This document shows positions 25,548-34,591 of a stretch of 64,000 nucleotides of DNA, piece by piece; within the stretch, counting starts at the first letter, position 1; the number at the start of each line of letters is the position of its first letter. This DNA is from an uncultured Lachnospiraceae bacterium. Lineage in GTDB: Bacteria > Bacillota > Clostridia > Lachnospirales > Lachnospiraceae. Where the stretch lies: NCBI GenBank assembly GCA_910588955.1, contig CAJURQ010000002.1:75758-139757 (forward strand), written 5' to 3'. A program made the translations under genes and the position numbers. The notes beneath the pieces are model-generated. The model saw only the letters and a list, made by a program, of their open reading frames with translations. It made no database searches and was not told the DNA's origin.

Positions 25548-27365
25548 ATGCCATTAGTTAATCCGGGGGCGCAGCCGGATACGCCCTCCTTCGGACATAG
25601 AAACCCGCGCAGTACACGAAAGAAAATACCTGATTTTCTTCAGGACATTCTGCTTTTCCTTCTGCTTTTCGCTGCCTCCTACGCCGTTTTGCTTTTCTTT
25701 ATAAAACCGGTGGATGCCATCAACGACGATTGGGGGATGTACAGCATACTCTCGGGCGCGTATACGGGAACACCTGACGCACATGTCATGTTTTTTCTCT
25801 ATCCGCTCTCATGGCTGCTCTCAAAGCTTTATACCGTGTGGCGTTTCATTCCTTGGTACGGGCTTTTCCAACATACCGTGCAGGCGCTCTGCCTCTTTAT
25901 GGTTTACCGGCGCATTCTGCGAATATACAGGCGCCGCAATCCGCAGGCATCCCCTCTGCTGCCTGCCCTTGCCGCCTTTCTTCTTTTATTTTTCATCATT
26001 GACCTGAATGTGCTCGCGGAAGCGCAGTACACCACGACTGCGGGGCTTGCCGCCGCCGCGGCGCTGTTTTGTTTTATCACTTCCCGCATCAACCAGTCGA
26101 CTGCCGGATTTTTTCTGGACAATATACCGACCCTGCTTTTCGCGTGGGTTTCTTTCAGTATGCGCCAGAACATTTTCTATCTCATGATACCTATGGCGGG
26201 TATGCTCTGGCTTAGCAAATGGATTTCCGCTTACAAAAACGAATACGAAGGCGCTGCGGCAAAGCTTCTCGGCTTCGCCCTGTTTTTAGTCTTAGGTCTG
26301 GGGCTTCTCTGGGGCGTAAACGCCGCCGCCTACTCCGCCGAAGAGTGGTCTGATTTTCGCAAGATCAACCACTACCGGGAGCGGGTGGGCGACTTCTACG
26401 GCTGGCCCGAATATGAGGAGTGCCCGGAAGATTTGGCGGCGCTCGGACTGGACGAGGAGGCGTATATGTACCGCAGAAGCGGCGCGCCCCATATCGGGTA
26501 TGACATGTCCGTTGCCGACTGGAAGCAGATGCACGATCTGGCAAGACGCTGCTATCTGGCGCGCGTGAGCCTGTCGGAGAGGCTGAAGCCTGTGGCGGTC
26601 TCCGCCGTAAACGTCTTTTTCTATCAGGACGGCATGCAGCCCGCCAACCTGCTTGCCGGGTTATTGCTGCTGCTGACCCCTGTGCTGATCTTTTTTGAAC
26701 GCAATGCCCGCGCACTCTTCGTCTACCTGATGTATCTTTTCGGACGGAGCGTGAGCTGGGGCTATGTGCTCTACGAGGGACGTTTCCCCAAGCGCATCGT
26801 CCAGCCGCTGATTACCGTGGACTTCCTGATTCTTCTGGGCATCCTCCTCGCCTTTAACCTGCTGCCCTACGAAAGTCGCAGGCTGTACTATGTACTACTC
26901 GCCCTGCTCTTTGTCCTCAGTGCTTTTTCGGTCTATGCCACTCGGCAGGACGTCACGGAAAACTACCGCGTCCATGAAAAGACGTGGACGGATCTGCGGG
27001 AATACTGCGCTGCGCACCCGTACAATTTCTATATCTGGACTTACGGTTCCGGAACGCTGGAGCATTTCTATGAGACGCCCTTCGGGCGCGGGCAGGATGC
27101 TTACCAGAACTTCATCTACACGAACTGGGGCGTGATCTGCAACCCCAACACACAGAAAAAGCTCGACGCCCACGGCATCGGCAACTTCGGGCGCGATCTG
27201 GTGGACAGTGAGCATGTATATTTTATTCTGCAGGACGCACCCTACAACGAGGAGCACCCCGTGGTCATGTATTTCCGTCATACCTATCAGGCAGGACTCA
27301 CCGTAACTGACACCTTTACCGCCGGGGATACGACTTATATGGTTTATCAACTGTACCCCCTGTGA
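25548..27365 (+). CDS. GT-C-like multi-pass membrane protein
   Basis: The 605-residue protein has a soluble N-terminus rich in Pro and Arg, about eleven membrane segments and a C-terminal extracellular domain. VDAINDDWGMYSILSGAYTG, in the first loop, holds an Asp-Asp-Trp signature shared in form with the other GT-C-like proteins here. GAAAGGA lies seven bases before ATG 25548; a longer frame from 25482 lacks a ribosome binding site. A -10-like TATAAT is present at 25491-25496 with no clear -35. The gene converges with the DUF6020-like gene. No named family is certain. Confidence 0.7.
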   Translation: MPLVNPGAQPDTPSFGHRNPRSTRKKIPDFLQDILLFLLLFAASYAVLLFFIKPVDAINDDWGMYSILSGAYTGTPDAHVMFFLYPLSWLLSKLYTVWRFIPWYGLFQHTVQALCLFMVYRRILRIYRRRNPQASPLLPALAAFLLLFFIIDLNVLAEAQYTTTAGLAAAAALFCFITSRINQSTAGFFLDNIPTLLFAWVSFSMRQNIFYLMIPMAGMLWLSKWISAYKNEYEGAAAKLLGFALFLVLGLGLLWGVNAAAYSAEEWSDFRKINHYRERVGDFYGWPEYEECPEDLAALGLDEEAYMYRRSGAPHIGYDMSVADWKQMHDLARRCYLARVSLSERLKPVAVSAVNVFFYQDGMQPANLLAGLLLLLTPVLIFFERNARALFVYLMYLFGRSVSWGYVLYEGRFPKRIVQPLITVDFLILLGILLAFNLLPYESRRLYYVLLALLFVLSAFSVYATRQDVTENYRVHEKTWTDLREYCAAHPYNFYIWTYGSGTLEHFYETPFGRGQDAYQNFIYTNWGVICNPNTQKKLDAHGIGNFGRDLVDSEHVYFILQDAPYNEEHPVVMYFRHTYQAGLTVTDTFTAGDTTYMVYQLYPL

Positions 27366-27397
27366 CCGACGCTGCGACGTCTTTACCTTTAAGTCAT

Positions 27398-29191
27398 TTA
27401 CTCACCTCGCCTGCGCCCGAACAACAGCAGCGCCAGCACGGTGACCGACAGCATCAACGGATAGAGATACCGTGTCAGCACGCAGGGACCGAGAAGCACC
27501 GTCCCCGCAAGCGCCAGCAGATACACCGCCGGCAGGAGCAGCCTCATCCTTTTCAGCCCGATACAGCAGAGACAATAAAACAGAAGCAGGTAGCAGTAAA
27601 ATGCCGGCTGCATCACGAGCGCCACGGGCGGACAGTACCGCCACAGTTCATCCCCTGCCGCAAAATACCGATAGAGGGACTGTAAGGGCTGCAGCTTCTG
27701 ATGCCTCACATACCCCGGCACAAGCGCCTCCATATATTCCTGCTGGTCGCTCGGGTAAGTAATCTGCAGATACCCTTTTGCGTAAGAGTACACGTCGTTC
27801 AAATATGACACATCCGTCATATCCCACATTCCTTTATTTTTCAGAAGAAACGCCTGCACGTACTCTCCGGGATAACGAAGCCCGAGAGAAACCCATTCTT
27901 TCACAAATATCCGAAGGGTCTCGCCATCGCCTGCAATGTCCCTCTTGCTCCTGTCCGCGATCGCCGGCACATATTCCGGCAGATTCTCGCCCCACACCGC
28001 GGCAATCGCCTCCCGGTCTTCTTTCGTCAGCTCGTCCTCATGGTACTGGACAGCCCTTGCAATCTGCTGCGCTGGAACACTCAGCATCTCTCTGGCATAA
28101 GTGCTGCTCGTGGCGGAAACCGCCTGCACCATCAGCGTATTAAGCGCCAGATACAGAAGAAAAGCCGCCCCGTGCGCAATAACCGCCCTCCTAAAAAAAG
28201 TTTTTTTGCGCAGGGACGAGACGGAGACCACAAGCACATATAAAATCCATGCGTAAACGCTGTTGTTGCGGAACAAGAGCAGCAGTACCGTCAACACAGC
28301 GTAGCGGACAAACCAGCCGTTTCCCGGATCTTTCTCTCCCGCCGCCAGTTCATAGGCAAAAGCCGCAAACACCATCGTGAGCGCCGCATATATGGTATCC
28401 TTCGTGATGGAGACAGCCAGCATCCCATGGGTTGGAAAAAACGCCGCACACAAAACGAAAGCGTAACAGAGCCATCTTGACACACCGTGCCTGCAGAGAA
28501 AACAGTAGATATAGGCAAAACATGCCGCCATCACAGCCATCTGCAAAAGGGAATATGTTGCAAGACCCGCCCGATCCGGATTCGGCAGGAAGGATAGCAG
28601 TTCTCCCACCGCAAGACAGCCTTTCAACATCAGCGTATGGATCAGCGGATGGTGCGTGGTCAGACCGCTCACCCGAATCTGATCGAGCTGAGGAATCACG
28701 TCATATGCCATAATCGCCGGATAATAGGTGGCAAAGGGAATGCAGAATCCGCCGAAGATAACTGCGAATGCACCGAGGAAAGAGCCTTTCCTTTCCACGT
28801 CGTCCCCGACAGCCTTTCCCGCCAGAAAGAAGAGCATATTCTGTCCCGCAAAGGTGATCGGCACAAAGCAGACGATCCACAGAACCGCCTCCGGCGCGCT
28901 GCAGATGCCCGGGTGGCTGAAGATAAGCCCCAGCACCTGCAGGGCGGCAAAACCCACCGCCAGAACCGCGCGCACGGTCACGGAAAAAAAGACTTCCTTC
29001 AGAAACAAAGCCCTTTTCCAGAGACTGTACAGCCCGAAGAGCAGAGCCAGCGGCAAAATTCCCATGGTATACACGCTTCCCTGCGCATACAGCAACAGAA
29101 AAATCCGTACTGCGCATACAAGCGCCAGAAATGCGGAAATTCCTGTGCATACAACTTCCCGCGCCGACGTACCTTTTCCTATTCGTTCCAT
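27398..29191 (-). CDS. DUF6020-like multi-pass membrane protein
   Basis: The product is about 597 residues with about twelve membrane segments. Extracellular motifs YDVIPQLDQIRVSGLTTHHP and the later SITKDTIYAA and LLFRNNSVYAW recur, in related form, in the protein at 45136-46737, so the two are paralogues. Both resemble DUF6020 proteins. ATG 29191 was preferred because GGGAGAG lies upstream; ATG 29236 has none. An acidic residue in the first loop and the HHP motif fit a GT-C-like enzyme that takes a lipid-linked sugar. Function is inferred from context. Confidence 0.72.
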   Translation of the reverse strand: MERIGKGTSAREVVCTGISAFLALVCAVRIFLLLYAQGSVYTMGILPLALLFGLYSLWKRALFLKEVFFSVTVRAVLAVGFAALQVLGLIFSHPGICSAPEAVLWIVCFVPITFAGQNMLFFLAGKAVGDDVERKGSFLGAFAVIFGGFCIPFATYYPAIMAYDVIPQLDQIRVSGLTTHHPLIHTLMLKGCLAVGELLSFLPNPDRAGLATYSLLQMAVMAACFAYIYCFLCRHGVSRWLCYAFVLCAAFFPTHGMLAVSITKDTIYAALTMVFAAFAYELAAGEKDPGNGWFVRYAVLTVLLLLFRNNSVYAWILYVLVVSVSSLRKKTFFRRAVIAHGAAFLLYLALNTLMVQAVSATSSTYAREMLSVPAQQIARAVQYHEDELTKEDREAIAAVWGENLPEYVPAIADRSKRDIAGDGETLRIFVKEWVSLGLRYPGEYVQAFLLKNKGMWDMTDVSYLNDVYSYAKGYLQITYPSDQQEYMEALVPGYVRHQKLQPLQSLYRYFAAGDELWRYCPPVALVMQPAFYCYLLLFYCLCCIGLKRMRLLLPAVYLLALAGTVLLGPCVLTRYLYPLMLSVTVLALLLFGRRRGE

Positions 29192-29330
29192 AAGCTCTCT
29201 CCCTATCCGATAAAATTTGTCTCCGCACGTTTTCATATGCAGACATAGGCGAACCTATACATTGTCAAGGGCATGTCCATCGCTGAACATGCCCCGCCTT
29301 TTTATGCACACGCCCACAACACGCGCTGGC

Positions 29331-30263
29331 TTACTTCTCTCTCAGCCGCCTTGTCACAAGCGTCAGCCTATATTCAAAATCCCGCCTGTTTTTCAACGCC
29401 ATATTCGACAGCATCAATCCCGCAAAAAAAGATTGCAGCGCCGCCAGTCCGATAAACCCGCAGACGAAAAGCGTGGGAAACCGATCCACCATTCCCGTCT
29501 CAATATAAGTGATGAAAATAGGAATAAAGAGCACCACCGCAATCAGTGTGAGAATAACCGAACACAGCCCGAAAAAGCCAAAGGGCTTGTAATCCCGGTA
29601 CAGCTTCATAATCGTGTGGAGCACCTTGAAACCGTCCGAAAAGGTATTCAGTTTCGATTCGCTGCCCTCGGGTCTGTCCCGATAATCCACAATCACATTC
29701 TCAATCTGCATGTTATTATAGACTGCGTGGATCGTCATCTCGGTCTCAATCTCAAAGCCCGTGGAAAGAACCGGAAACGTTTTTACAAATCCGTAACTGA
29801 ACGCGCGATACCCTGTCATAATATCCTTGATATCACAGTGGAACAGCCTATTGATGCTGCCGCGCACAATGGAATTGCCGAAATTGTGGAACGGTCTTTT
29901 ATTCTCCGTAAAATAGGTTGAGGAAAGCCTGTCCCCCACTACCATATCCGCGCTGTGAAGAAGCACCTTGTCCGCCATCTCCCTCGCATATTCCATTGGA
30001 TAGGTGTCATCCCCGTCCACCATGATATAACACTCCGCCTCTATCTCACGGAACATCCTGCGCATCACATTTCCTTTTCCCTGCATATGCTCATACCGGA
30101 TCACCGCACCGGCGTCCCTCGCAAGCTCTACCGTGCGGTCGGTGGAATTGTTGTCATAGACATAAATCACCGCCTCGGGCAGCGCCTCTCTGGCATCCCT
30201 GACCACCTTCGCAATGGTCTTTTCTTCATTATAACAGGGAATCAATACCGCTATCTTATCCAT
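29331..30263 (-). CDS. GT2 polyprenyl-phosphate glycosyltransferase (DPM1/ArnC-like)
   Basis: The 310-residue enzyme has a GT2 domain with LIPCYNEEKTI (residues 7-17), DNNSTD, and the metal-binding MVDGDDTYP (Asp 83-86), followed by two C-terminal membrane segments (about 230-260 and 268-290). Such enzymes charge undecaprenyl phosphate with a single sugar on the cytoplasmic face. With GtrA and the GT-C-like proteins it completes a glucosylation-type route. GGGAG precedes the start. It shares strand and spacing with the DUF6020-like gene downstream and the MBOAT gene upstream. Confidence 0.9.
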   Translation of the reverse strand: MDKIAVLIPCYNEEKTIAKVVRDAREALPEAVIYVYDNNSTDRTVELARDAGAVIRYEHMQGKGNVMRRMFREIEAECYIMVDGDDTYPMEYAREMADKVLLHSADMVVGDRLSSTYFTENKRPFHNFGNSIVRGSINRLFHCDIKDIMTGYRAFSYGFVKTFPVLSTGFEIETEMTIHAVYNNMQIENVIVDYRDRPEGSESKLNTFSDGFKVLHTIMKLYRDYKPFGFFGLCSVILTLIAVVLFIPIFITYIETGMVDRFPTLFVCGFIGLAALQSFFAGLMLSNMALKNRRDFEYRLTLVTRRLREK

Positions 30264-30345
30264 TCTCCGTCTCCCGTACTCATAATCTTACTTTTTAGTT
30301 TACCACAGTTTTCCAGTGTTTACCATCTGATTTTCCACTGATTTA

Positions 30346-31881
30346 TTAAAAGCCCTGATAGATAAACTCCGCCGCGCTGTACCCCGGTCCGTAATAACCT
30401 AACAAAATAACTGCAAACAGCAGCACATACCACAAAACCCAGCGAATGGGAAGCGGCTTTTTCGCGATGGACTCCCTCACCGACTCCTTCCTCTGGCACA
30501 GGGACACCGCCCACAGAAGAAGGAGAGAAAGAACCGCAACCGCCGTCTCGATCCCGTCAAGTCCGAGCTGCAGCAAAGACCCGTCCCAGAGAATTTGCGG
30601 ATTCCACACCCGCACCGATTCTCTCAGCATGGCAAACGCGTCTCCCAGAGAGTCCGCACGGAAAAACAGGTCGCCGATACACACCAAAAAGAAGGTTCGC
30701 AGGATACGGACACCGCCTAAAAACCTTCCCTCCCCGTTCAGATGCAGACGTTCATTCAGACGCGCAAAAGGCGGCGCAAGAAGCTCCTCCATCACGATAT
30801 AAAACCAATGCAGCAGCCCGGAACCGATTACAAACTTCCAGTCGCCGCCGTGCCAGATGCCCACCGTCAGCCACAGGACAAACATTGCCGCAAAAGTGGC
30901 GTACTGTTTTCCACGCTTTTTACCGAATTTCTTTTTCAGGGAATGGTTGAGATTCGTAAAGAGTTTTGACCGCAGCAGCGGGTAAAAAACATAATCCTTC
31001 ATCCACACACCGAGCGTAATGTGCCATCTGCGCCAATACTCCGCCACGCTCTTCGCAAAGAAAGGTGTCTGGAAGTTTTCCGGCAGCGCAATGCCAAGAC
31101 TCTGCGACAGCCCGAGCACAATGTCCATGCAGCCGGAAAAATCCGTGTAAAGCTGCAGCGCGTAGCAGACAGTCGCCACCCAGATATAGGCGCCCGGATA
31201 GCTTTCATAGTCCCCGTAAACCGTATTCACCAGAGCGCCAAGCCGCTCAGCGATCACCAGCTTCTTAAAAAATCCCCAGACCATGCGCTGTAAACCCTGC
31301 GTCACCTGCTTATAATCAAAGTCGTGAGGCGCAAAAAATTGTTCCGCATGCTCCCTGTACTTTAAAATCGGTCCCGAAATCAGATTCGGGAAATACAGCC
31401 CGTAGAGCGCAAGCTTTCCGAAATTTGTCTGGGCGTTCGCCAGCCCGTAATAGACGTCGATCACATAGCCAAGCAGGGAAAACGTATAAAAACTGACTCC
31501 CAGAGGAACCAGAAAATCCACGCCGGAAATCAACTCATCCGAGCCGCCAAACAGACCGGCAATGCCGTTTGCGGTATTGATAAAAAAATTCACATATTTG
31601 AGGGCAAAAAGAATACCGATGTTAATCAGTATAGTCAGTATGAGAATGCCTCTGCGCTTCCTTTCCTCCTCCGCCGATGTCCCGGAAAGCAGCTTTGCCC
31701 CCGCATAACAGGCGCCCACCGACACAAGAGGGTAGAAAAGCAGCGCCCCCTGCCCCGCAAGCAGACAGTACGCAACGCTTCCCAGCAAAAGAAATCCCCA
31801 CTGGAATTTACGGGGGATACAGTAATATACAACTAATAAAACGGCAAAAAAACACAAAAAATAAAAGGAAGTGATACCCAT
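30346..31881 (-). CDS. MBOAT family O-acyltransferase, second copy
   Basis: The 511-residue protein shows the MBOAT set: PNLISGPILKY at about 165-175, YTDFSGCMDIVLGLSQ (245-260), YWRRWHITLGVWMKDY (282-297) and GIWHGGDW with His 344. The YIPLGGN element of the other copies is replaced by FYPLLRS, so it belongs to a different subgroup. No SGNH partner is directly downstream; the divergent MBOAT and its SGNH lie 95 bp away. GGAGG is nine bases before the start, and a promoter lies at 31903-31931. Confidence 0.9.
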   Translation of the reverse strand: MGITSFYFLCFFAVLLVVYYCIPRKFQWGFLLLGSVAYCLLAGQGALLFYPLVSVGACYAGAKLLSGTSAEEERKRRGILILTILINIGILFALKYVNFFINTANGIAGLFGGSDELISGVDFLVPLGVSFYTFSLLGYVIDVYYGLANAQTNFGKLALYGLYFPNLISGPILKYREHAEQFFAPHDFDYKQVTQGLQRMVWGFFKKLVIAERLGALVNTVYGDYESYPGAYIWVATVCYALQLYTDFSGCMDIVLGLSQSLGIALPENFQTPFFAKSVAEYWRRWHITLGVWMKDYVFYPLLRSKLFTNLNHSLKKKFGKKRGKQYATFAAMFVLWLTVGIWHGGDWKFVIGSGLLHWFYIVMEELLAPPFARLNERLHLNGEGRFLGGVRILRTFFLVCIGDLFFRADSLGDAFAMLRESVRVWNPQILWDGSLLQLGLDGIETAVAVLSLLLLWAVSLCQRKESVRESIAKKPLPIRWVLWYVLLFAVILLGYYGPGYSAAEFIYQGF

Positions 31882-31902
31882 ATTTTATCCGCCTCCATTT
31901 TC

Positions 31903-31931
31903 ACTATAGCACATGGTTGTAAATATTTCCA
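31903..31931 (-). promoter_or_regulatory. Predicted extended -10 promoter, minus strand
   Basis: TGGAAA (complement of 31926-31931), 17 bp, then TGC-TATAGT (TATAGT is complement of 31903-31908). The element matches the one at 8414-8442 in both hexamers, spacing and several flanking bases, so the two genes may share a regulator. Confidence 0.6.
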
Positions 31932-31976
31932 CAATACAGTAAAATAATTAGCAGAAACAAGGGAGTGGAGGTCGCT

Positions 31977-33422
31977 ATGTTATTTAATTCCATGTCTTTT
32001 GCCGTCTTTTTGCTGGCGGTATTCATCCTGTACCATATCGTGCCCGTCAAATTCCGGTGGGTGTTCCTGCTGGCGGCAAGCTATGCTTTTTACATGAATC
32101 TGCATGCAGCCTACGGGCTTTTGCTCATTTTTACCACGGTTCTCACTTACCTTCTGGCTCTGAGACTGGAAAAAGCGCCTGATAAAAATAAGAAAAGACT
32201 CTGCCTTCTGGGCGGCGTCCTGCCCCTTGTGGCAATCCTTCTGGTCTTCAAACTGGGCGCTCCCGCAATCGATCGCATCAACGCCCTGATCGATGCCGGG
32301 CGGCTGACACTGCAGCCCCTTACCTTGAAAATCCTGCTGCCTGCAGGCGTCTCCTTCTATTTTTTCCAGTCTCTGGGATATCTGATCGACGTATACAAAG
32401 GGAAAATTCAGGCGGAACGGCACTTCGGCTACTATGCCCTTTTCGTCTCCTTTTTCCCGCAGCTTCTCGCCGGTCCCATAGGCAGGGCGGACGCACTTTT
32501 GCCGCAGTTTAAAAAGGAGCGGCGTTTTGACTATAAGAATGCGACCTACGGGCTGAAGCTGATGGCGTGGGGGTATTTCAAAAAGCTTGTGATCGCGGAC
32601 GTCTTCGCGGGCGTCGTCAATAAGATTTATGACAATCCTTACAGTTATGTCGGGCTTGTTTTTATCATTGTCACAGTCATGTTTGCGATTGAAATTTACT
32701 GCGATTTCTCGGGCTACTCGGATATCGCCATCGGCTGCGCAAAACTTTTCGGGATTGAGCTTGCCACAAACTTTAAAAGCCCTTACCTCTCCTTTTCCAT
32801 CAAGGAATTTTGGAGCCGCTGGCACATTTCGCTGTCCACATGGTTCCGGGACTATGTCTACATTCCCCTCGGCGGCAACCGGGTGCCGAAGTGGCGTAAC
32901 TGCCTGAACCTCCTTATCACCTTTCTGGTGAGCGGATTCTGGCATGGCAGCAGTCTGACCTACATCCTCTGGGGCGCAATCCACGGTCTTTTGCAAATTG
33001 TTGAAACCTTTGTTTATCCGAAGACAAGACGGGGCGTTCCCGTCACCCGCAAAAAACACTGGTGGCAGCTTCCCGTCACTTTTGCCCTGCTCTGTTTTAC
33101 ATGGATCTTTTTCCGTGCAAACACCATTCAGAACGCTTTCTGGATTATCTCGAGGCTGTTCTGGGATATCGGGCGACCTGCAAATTACCTGAAAACCGCT
33201 GTTATCTGTCTGGACATGCCGTATCTTTCCATGTTTGGCATGATGCTGTCGGCGGCAGTGCTGCTGCTCTACGATCTGTTGTCTTTGAAACGGGATGTGA
33301 TTGAGGCGGTTTCCCGGCAGAAAGCCCCCATTCGCTTTAGCGTTTATGTACTGCTTTTGGTGGTGACTGCACTGTTTTCCCATAAAGGGATTGCGACGGA
33401 GTTTATTTATTTTCAGTTTTGA
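31977..33422 (+). CDS. MBOAT family O-acyltransferase (AlgI-like), third copy
   Basis: The 481-residue protein carries PQLLAGPIGR, YCDFSGYSDIAIGCAK, FWSRWHISLSTWFRDYVYIP and LGGNR, with the presumed catalytic His in SGFWHG at about residue 323. This is closer to AlgI and to the first MBOAT here than to the divergent second copy. ATG 31977 has GGAGG five bases upstream; GTG 31965 is less likely. The next gene, 138 bp away, encodes its probable SGNH partner. The pair should O-acylate an exported glycan; the donor is unknown. Confidence 0.93.
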   Translation: MLFNSMSFAVFLLAVFILYHIVPVKFRWVFLLAASYAFYMNLHAAYGLLLIFTTVLTYLLALRLEKAPDKNKKRLCLLGGVLPLVAILLVFKLGAPAIDRINALIDAGRLTLQPLTLKILLPAGVSFYFFQSLGYLIDVYKGKIQAERHFGYYALFVSFFPQLLAGPIGRADALLPQFKKERRFDYKNATYGLKLMAWGYFKKLVIADVFAGVVNKIYDNPYSYVGLVFIIVTVMFAIEIYCDFSGYSDIAIGCAKLFGIELATNFKSPYLSFSIKEFWSRWHISLSTWFRDYVYIPLGGNRVPKWRNCLNLLITFLVSGFWHGSSLTYILWGAIHGLLQIVETFVYPKTRRGVPVTRKKHWWQLPVTFALLCFTWIFFRANTIQNAFWIISRLFWDIGRPANYLKTAVICLDMPYLSMFGMMLSAAVLLLYDLLSLKRDVIEAVSRQKAPIRFSVYVLLLVVTALFSHKGIATEFIYFQF

Positions 33423-33447
33423 GACAATATAAATTCAGGCTATTGAA

Positions 33448-33529
33448 ATTGTGAAAATTACTCTCTTGTGTCTCGCTGCGCAAAATGGATTTTCTTCACA
33501 AGGACAACTGCGAAAGTAATTTGCACAAT
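33448..33529. repeat. Long imperfect inverted repeat between MBOAT and SGNH genes
   Basis: Three paired blocks are nested in order: ATTGTG (33448) with CACAAT (33524), AAATTACT (33455) with AGTAATTT (33515), and CTTGTG (33465) with CACAAG (33497). The transcript could fold into a stem of about 20 pairs with internal bulges. It may be an RNA element in the operon or a remnant of a small mobile palindrome. Confidence 0.6.
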
Positions 33530-33560
33530 CTGCCAAGGTAAAATCAGAAAGGAATACTAT

Positions 33561-34550
33561 ATGAGCAGAAAAAACTCTATCCTCATCTTTATCATAAAAT
33601 GCATCTGCATCCCTGCGGCGGCGGTCTGGATTCTATTTTTGTTGAACAAGCCGTACCGGAAGATCGATGAAGAAAAATATATGGATATGTGGAAACTGTG
33701 GACCTTGGGGGAGCAGGTAGACGGCGTGGAGATCGCCAATGTTGGCAGTTCCCACGGCGCGTACGACTTTGTCTATGACGGGTTGACCGAGGAGGGTTAT
33801 TCCTGCTTTAACTTCGGCGGCGTGAGCCAGACTTACCAGTATGATCTCGCCCTGCTGCAAGAGTACGGGGCGCATCTGAACAAAGGCTGCGTGCTGTTTA
33901 TTCCCGTATCTTACTTTTCCTTTAACAGTGAGACGGTGAACGATACCGAGGCGCAGGCATTGTCCGTGAAATATTACCATTTTCTCTCTCCGAAAAACAT
34001 ACCCGATTACGACCTTTACACGGATATCGTGACGACCAGACTTCCGATCCTCTCCGCCGGGGAGGATCTGCTAAAGCTGCTGCCTGAGTTTTCCCCTTCC
34101 CTCAAGGTATTCGCCGCAGAGGAGAACCCGGACGCGCCCGGCATGGACGAAGCCGCCGTCGCACAGTTTGCGGAGCGCGCCGCGTCACGCTATGACCGTC
34201 ATTTTAACAACAAAGAAGAGCTCTTTTTACCCGAACGGGAAGAACAGCTCCTCTCTCTGATCGACTATTGTAAAAAGCACGAGTATACGCCCGTGCTCAT
34301 CACTACGCCCTTTTCTTCTTACTACAATGCGCCGGTATCCGAGGAATTTTTCGACCGCTTTTACGGCACGGTCAACCGCATCTCATCTGACACAGGCGTC
34401 AGTTATTATGACTACTCCCATGATGCTCGGTTTAGCGAAAATCTGACCTACTTTTCCGATTCCGACCATTTAAATCCCGAGGGCGCCGCATATTTCATGG
34501 AAATTCTGCAGGAGGAAATCCCGGAACTGCGGGATGTGATGGATGAGTGA
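33561..34550 (+). CDS. SGNH-like partner protein of MBOAT (DltD/AlgJ type)
   Basis: The 329-residue protein has one N-terminal membrane segment (about residues 8-28) and an extracellular domain. VGSSHGAYDF (residues 61-70, Ser 63-64) is the nucleophile block and DSDHLNPEGA (300-309) gives the Asp 302 and His 303 pair. It follows the MBOAT gene on the same strand, the standard arrangement for extracellular O-acylation pairs. AGAAAGGA lies eight bases upstream of ATG 33561. It is only distantly similar to the partner protein at 2869-3924. Confidence 0.85.
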   Translation: MSRKNSILIFIIKCICIPAAAVWILFLLNKPYRKIDEEKYMDMWKLWTLGEQVDGVEIANVGSSHGAYDFVYDGLTEEGYSCFNFGGVSQTYQYDLALLQEYGAHLNKGCVLFIPVSYFSFNSETVNDTEAQALSVKYYHFLSPKNIPDYDLYTDIVTTRLPILSAGEDLLKLLPEFSPSLKVFAAEENPDAPGMDEAAVAQFAERAASRYDRHFNNKEELFLPEREEQLLSLIDYCKKHEYTPVLITTPFSSYYNAPVSEEFFDRFYGTVNRISSDTGVSYYDYSHDARFSENLTYFSDSDHLNPEGAAYFMEILQEEIPELRDVMDE

Positions 34551-34591
34551 CGCCATATGCCGTTATCTTTTTTGTTGCAAAACCGGGTACC

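Noticed and set aside
31980..33383. 467-residue open frame on the minus strand
   Set aside because: It mirrors the well-supported MBOAT gene; the product is rich in Gln, His and Arg with no recognisable motif.
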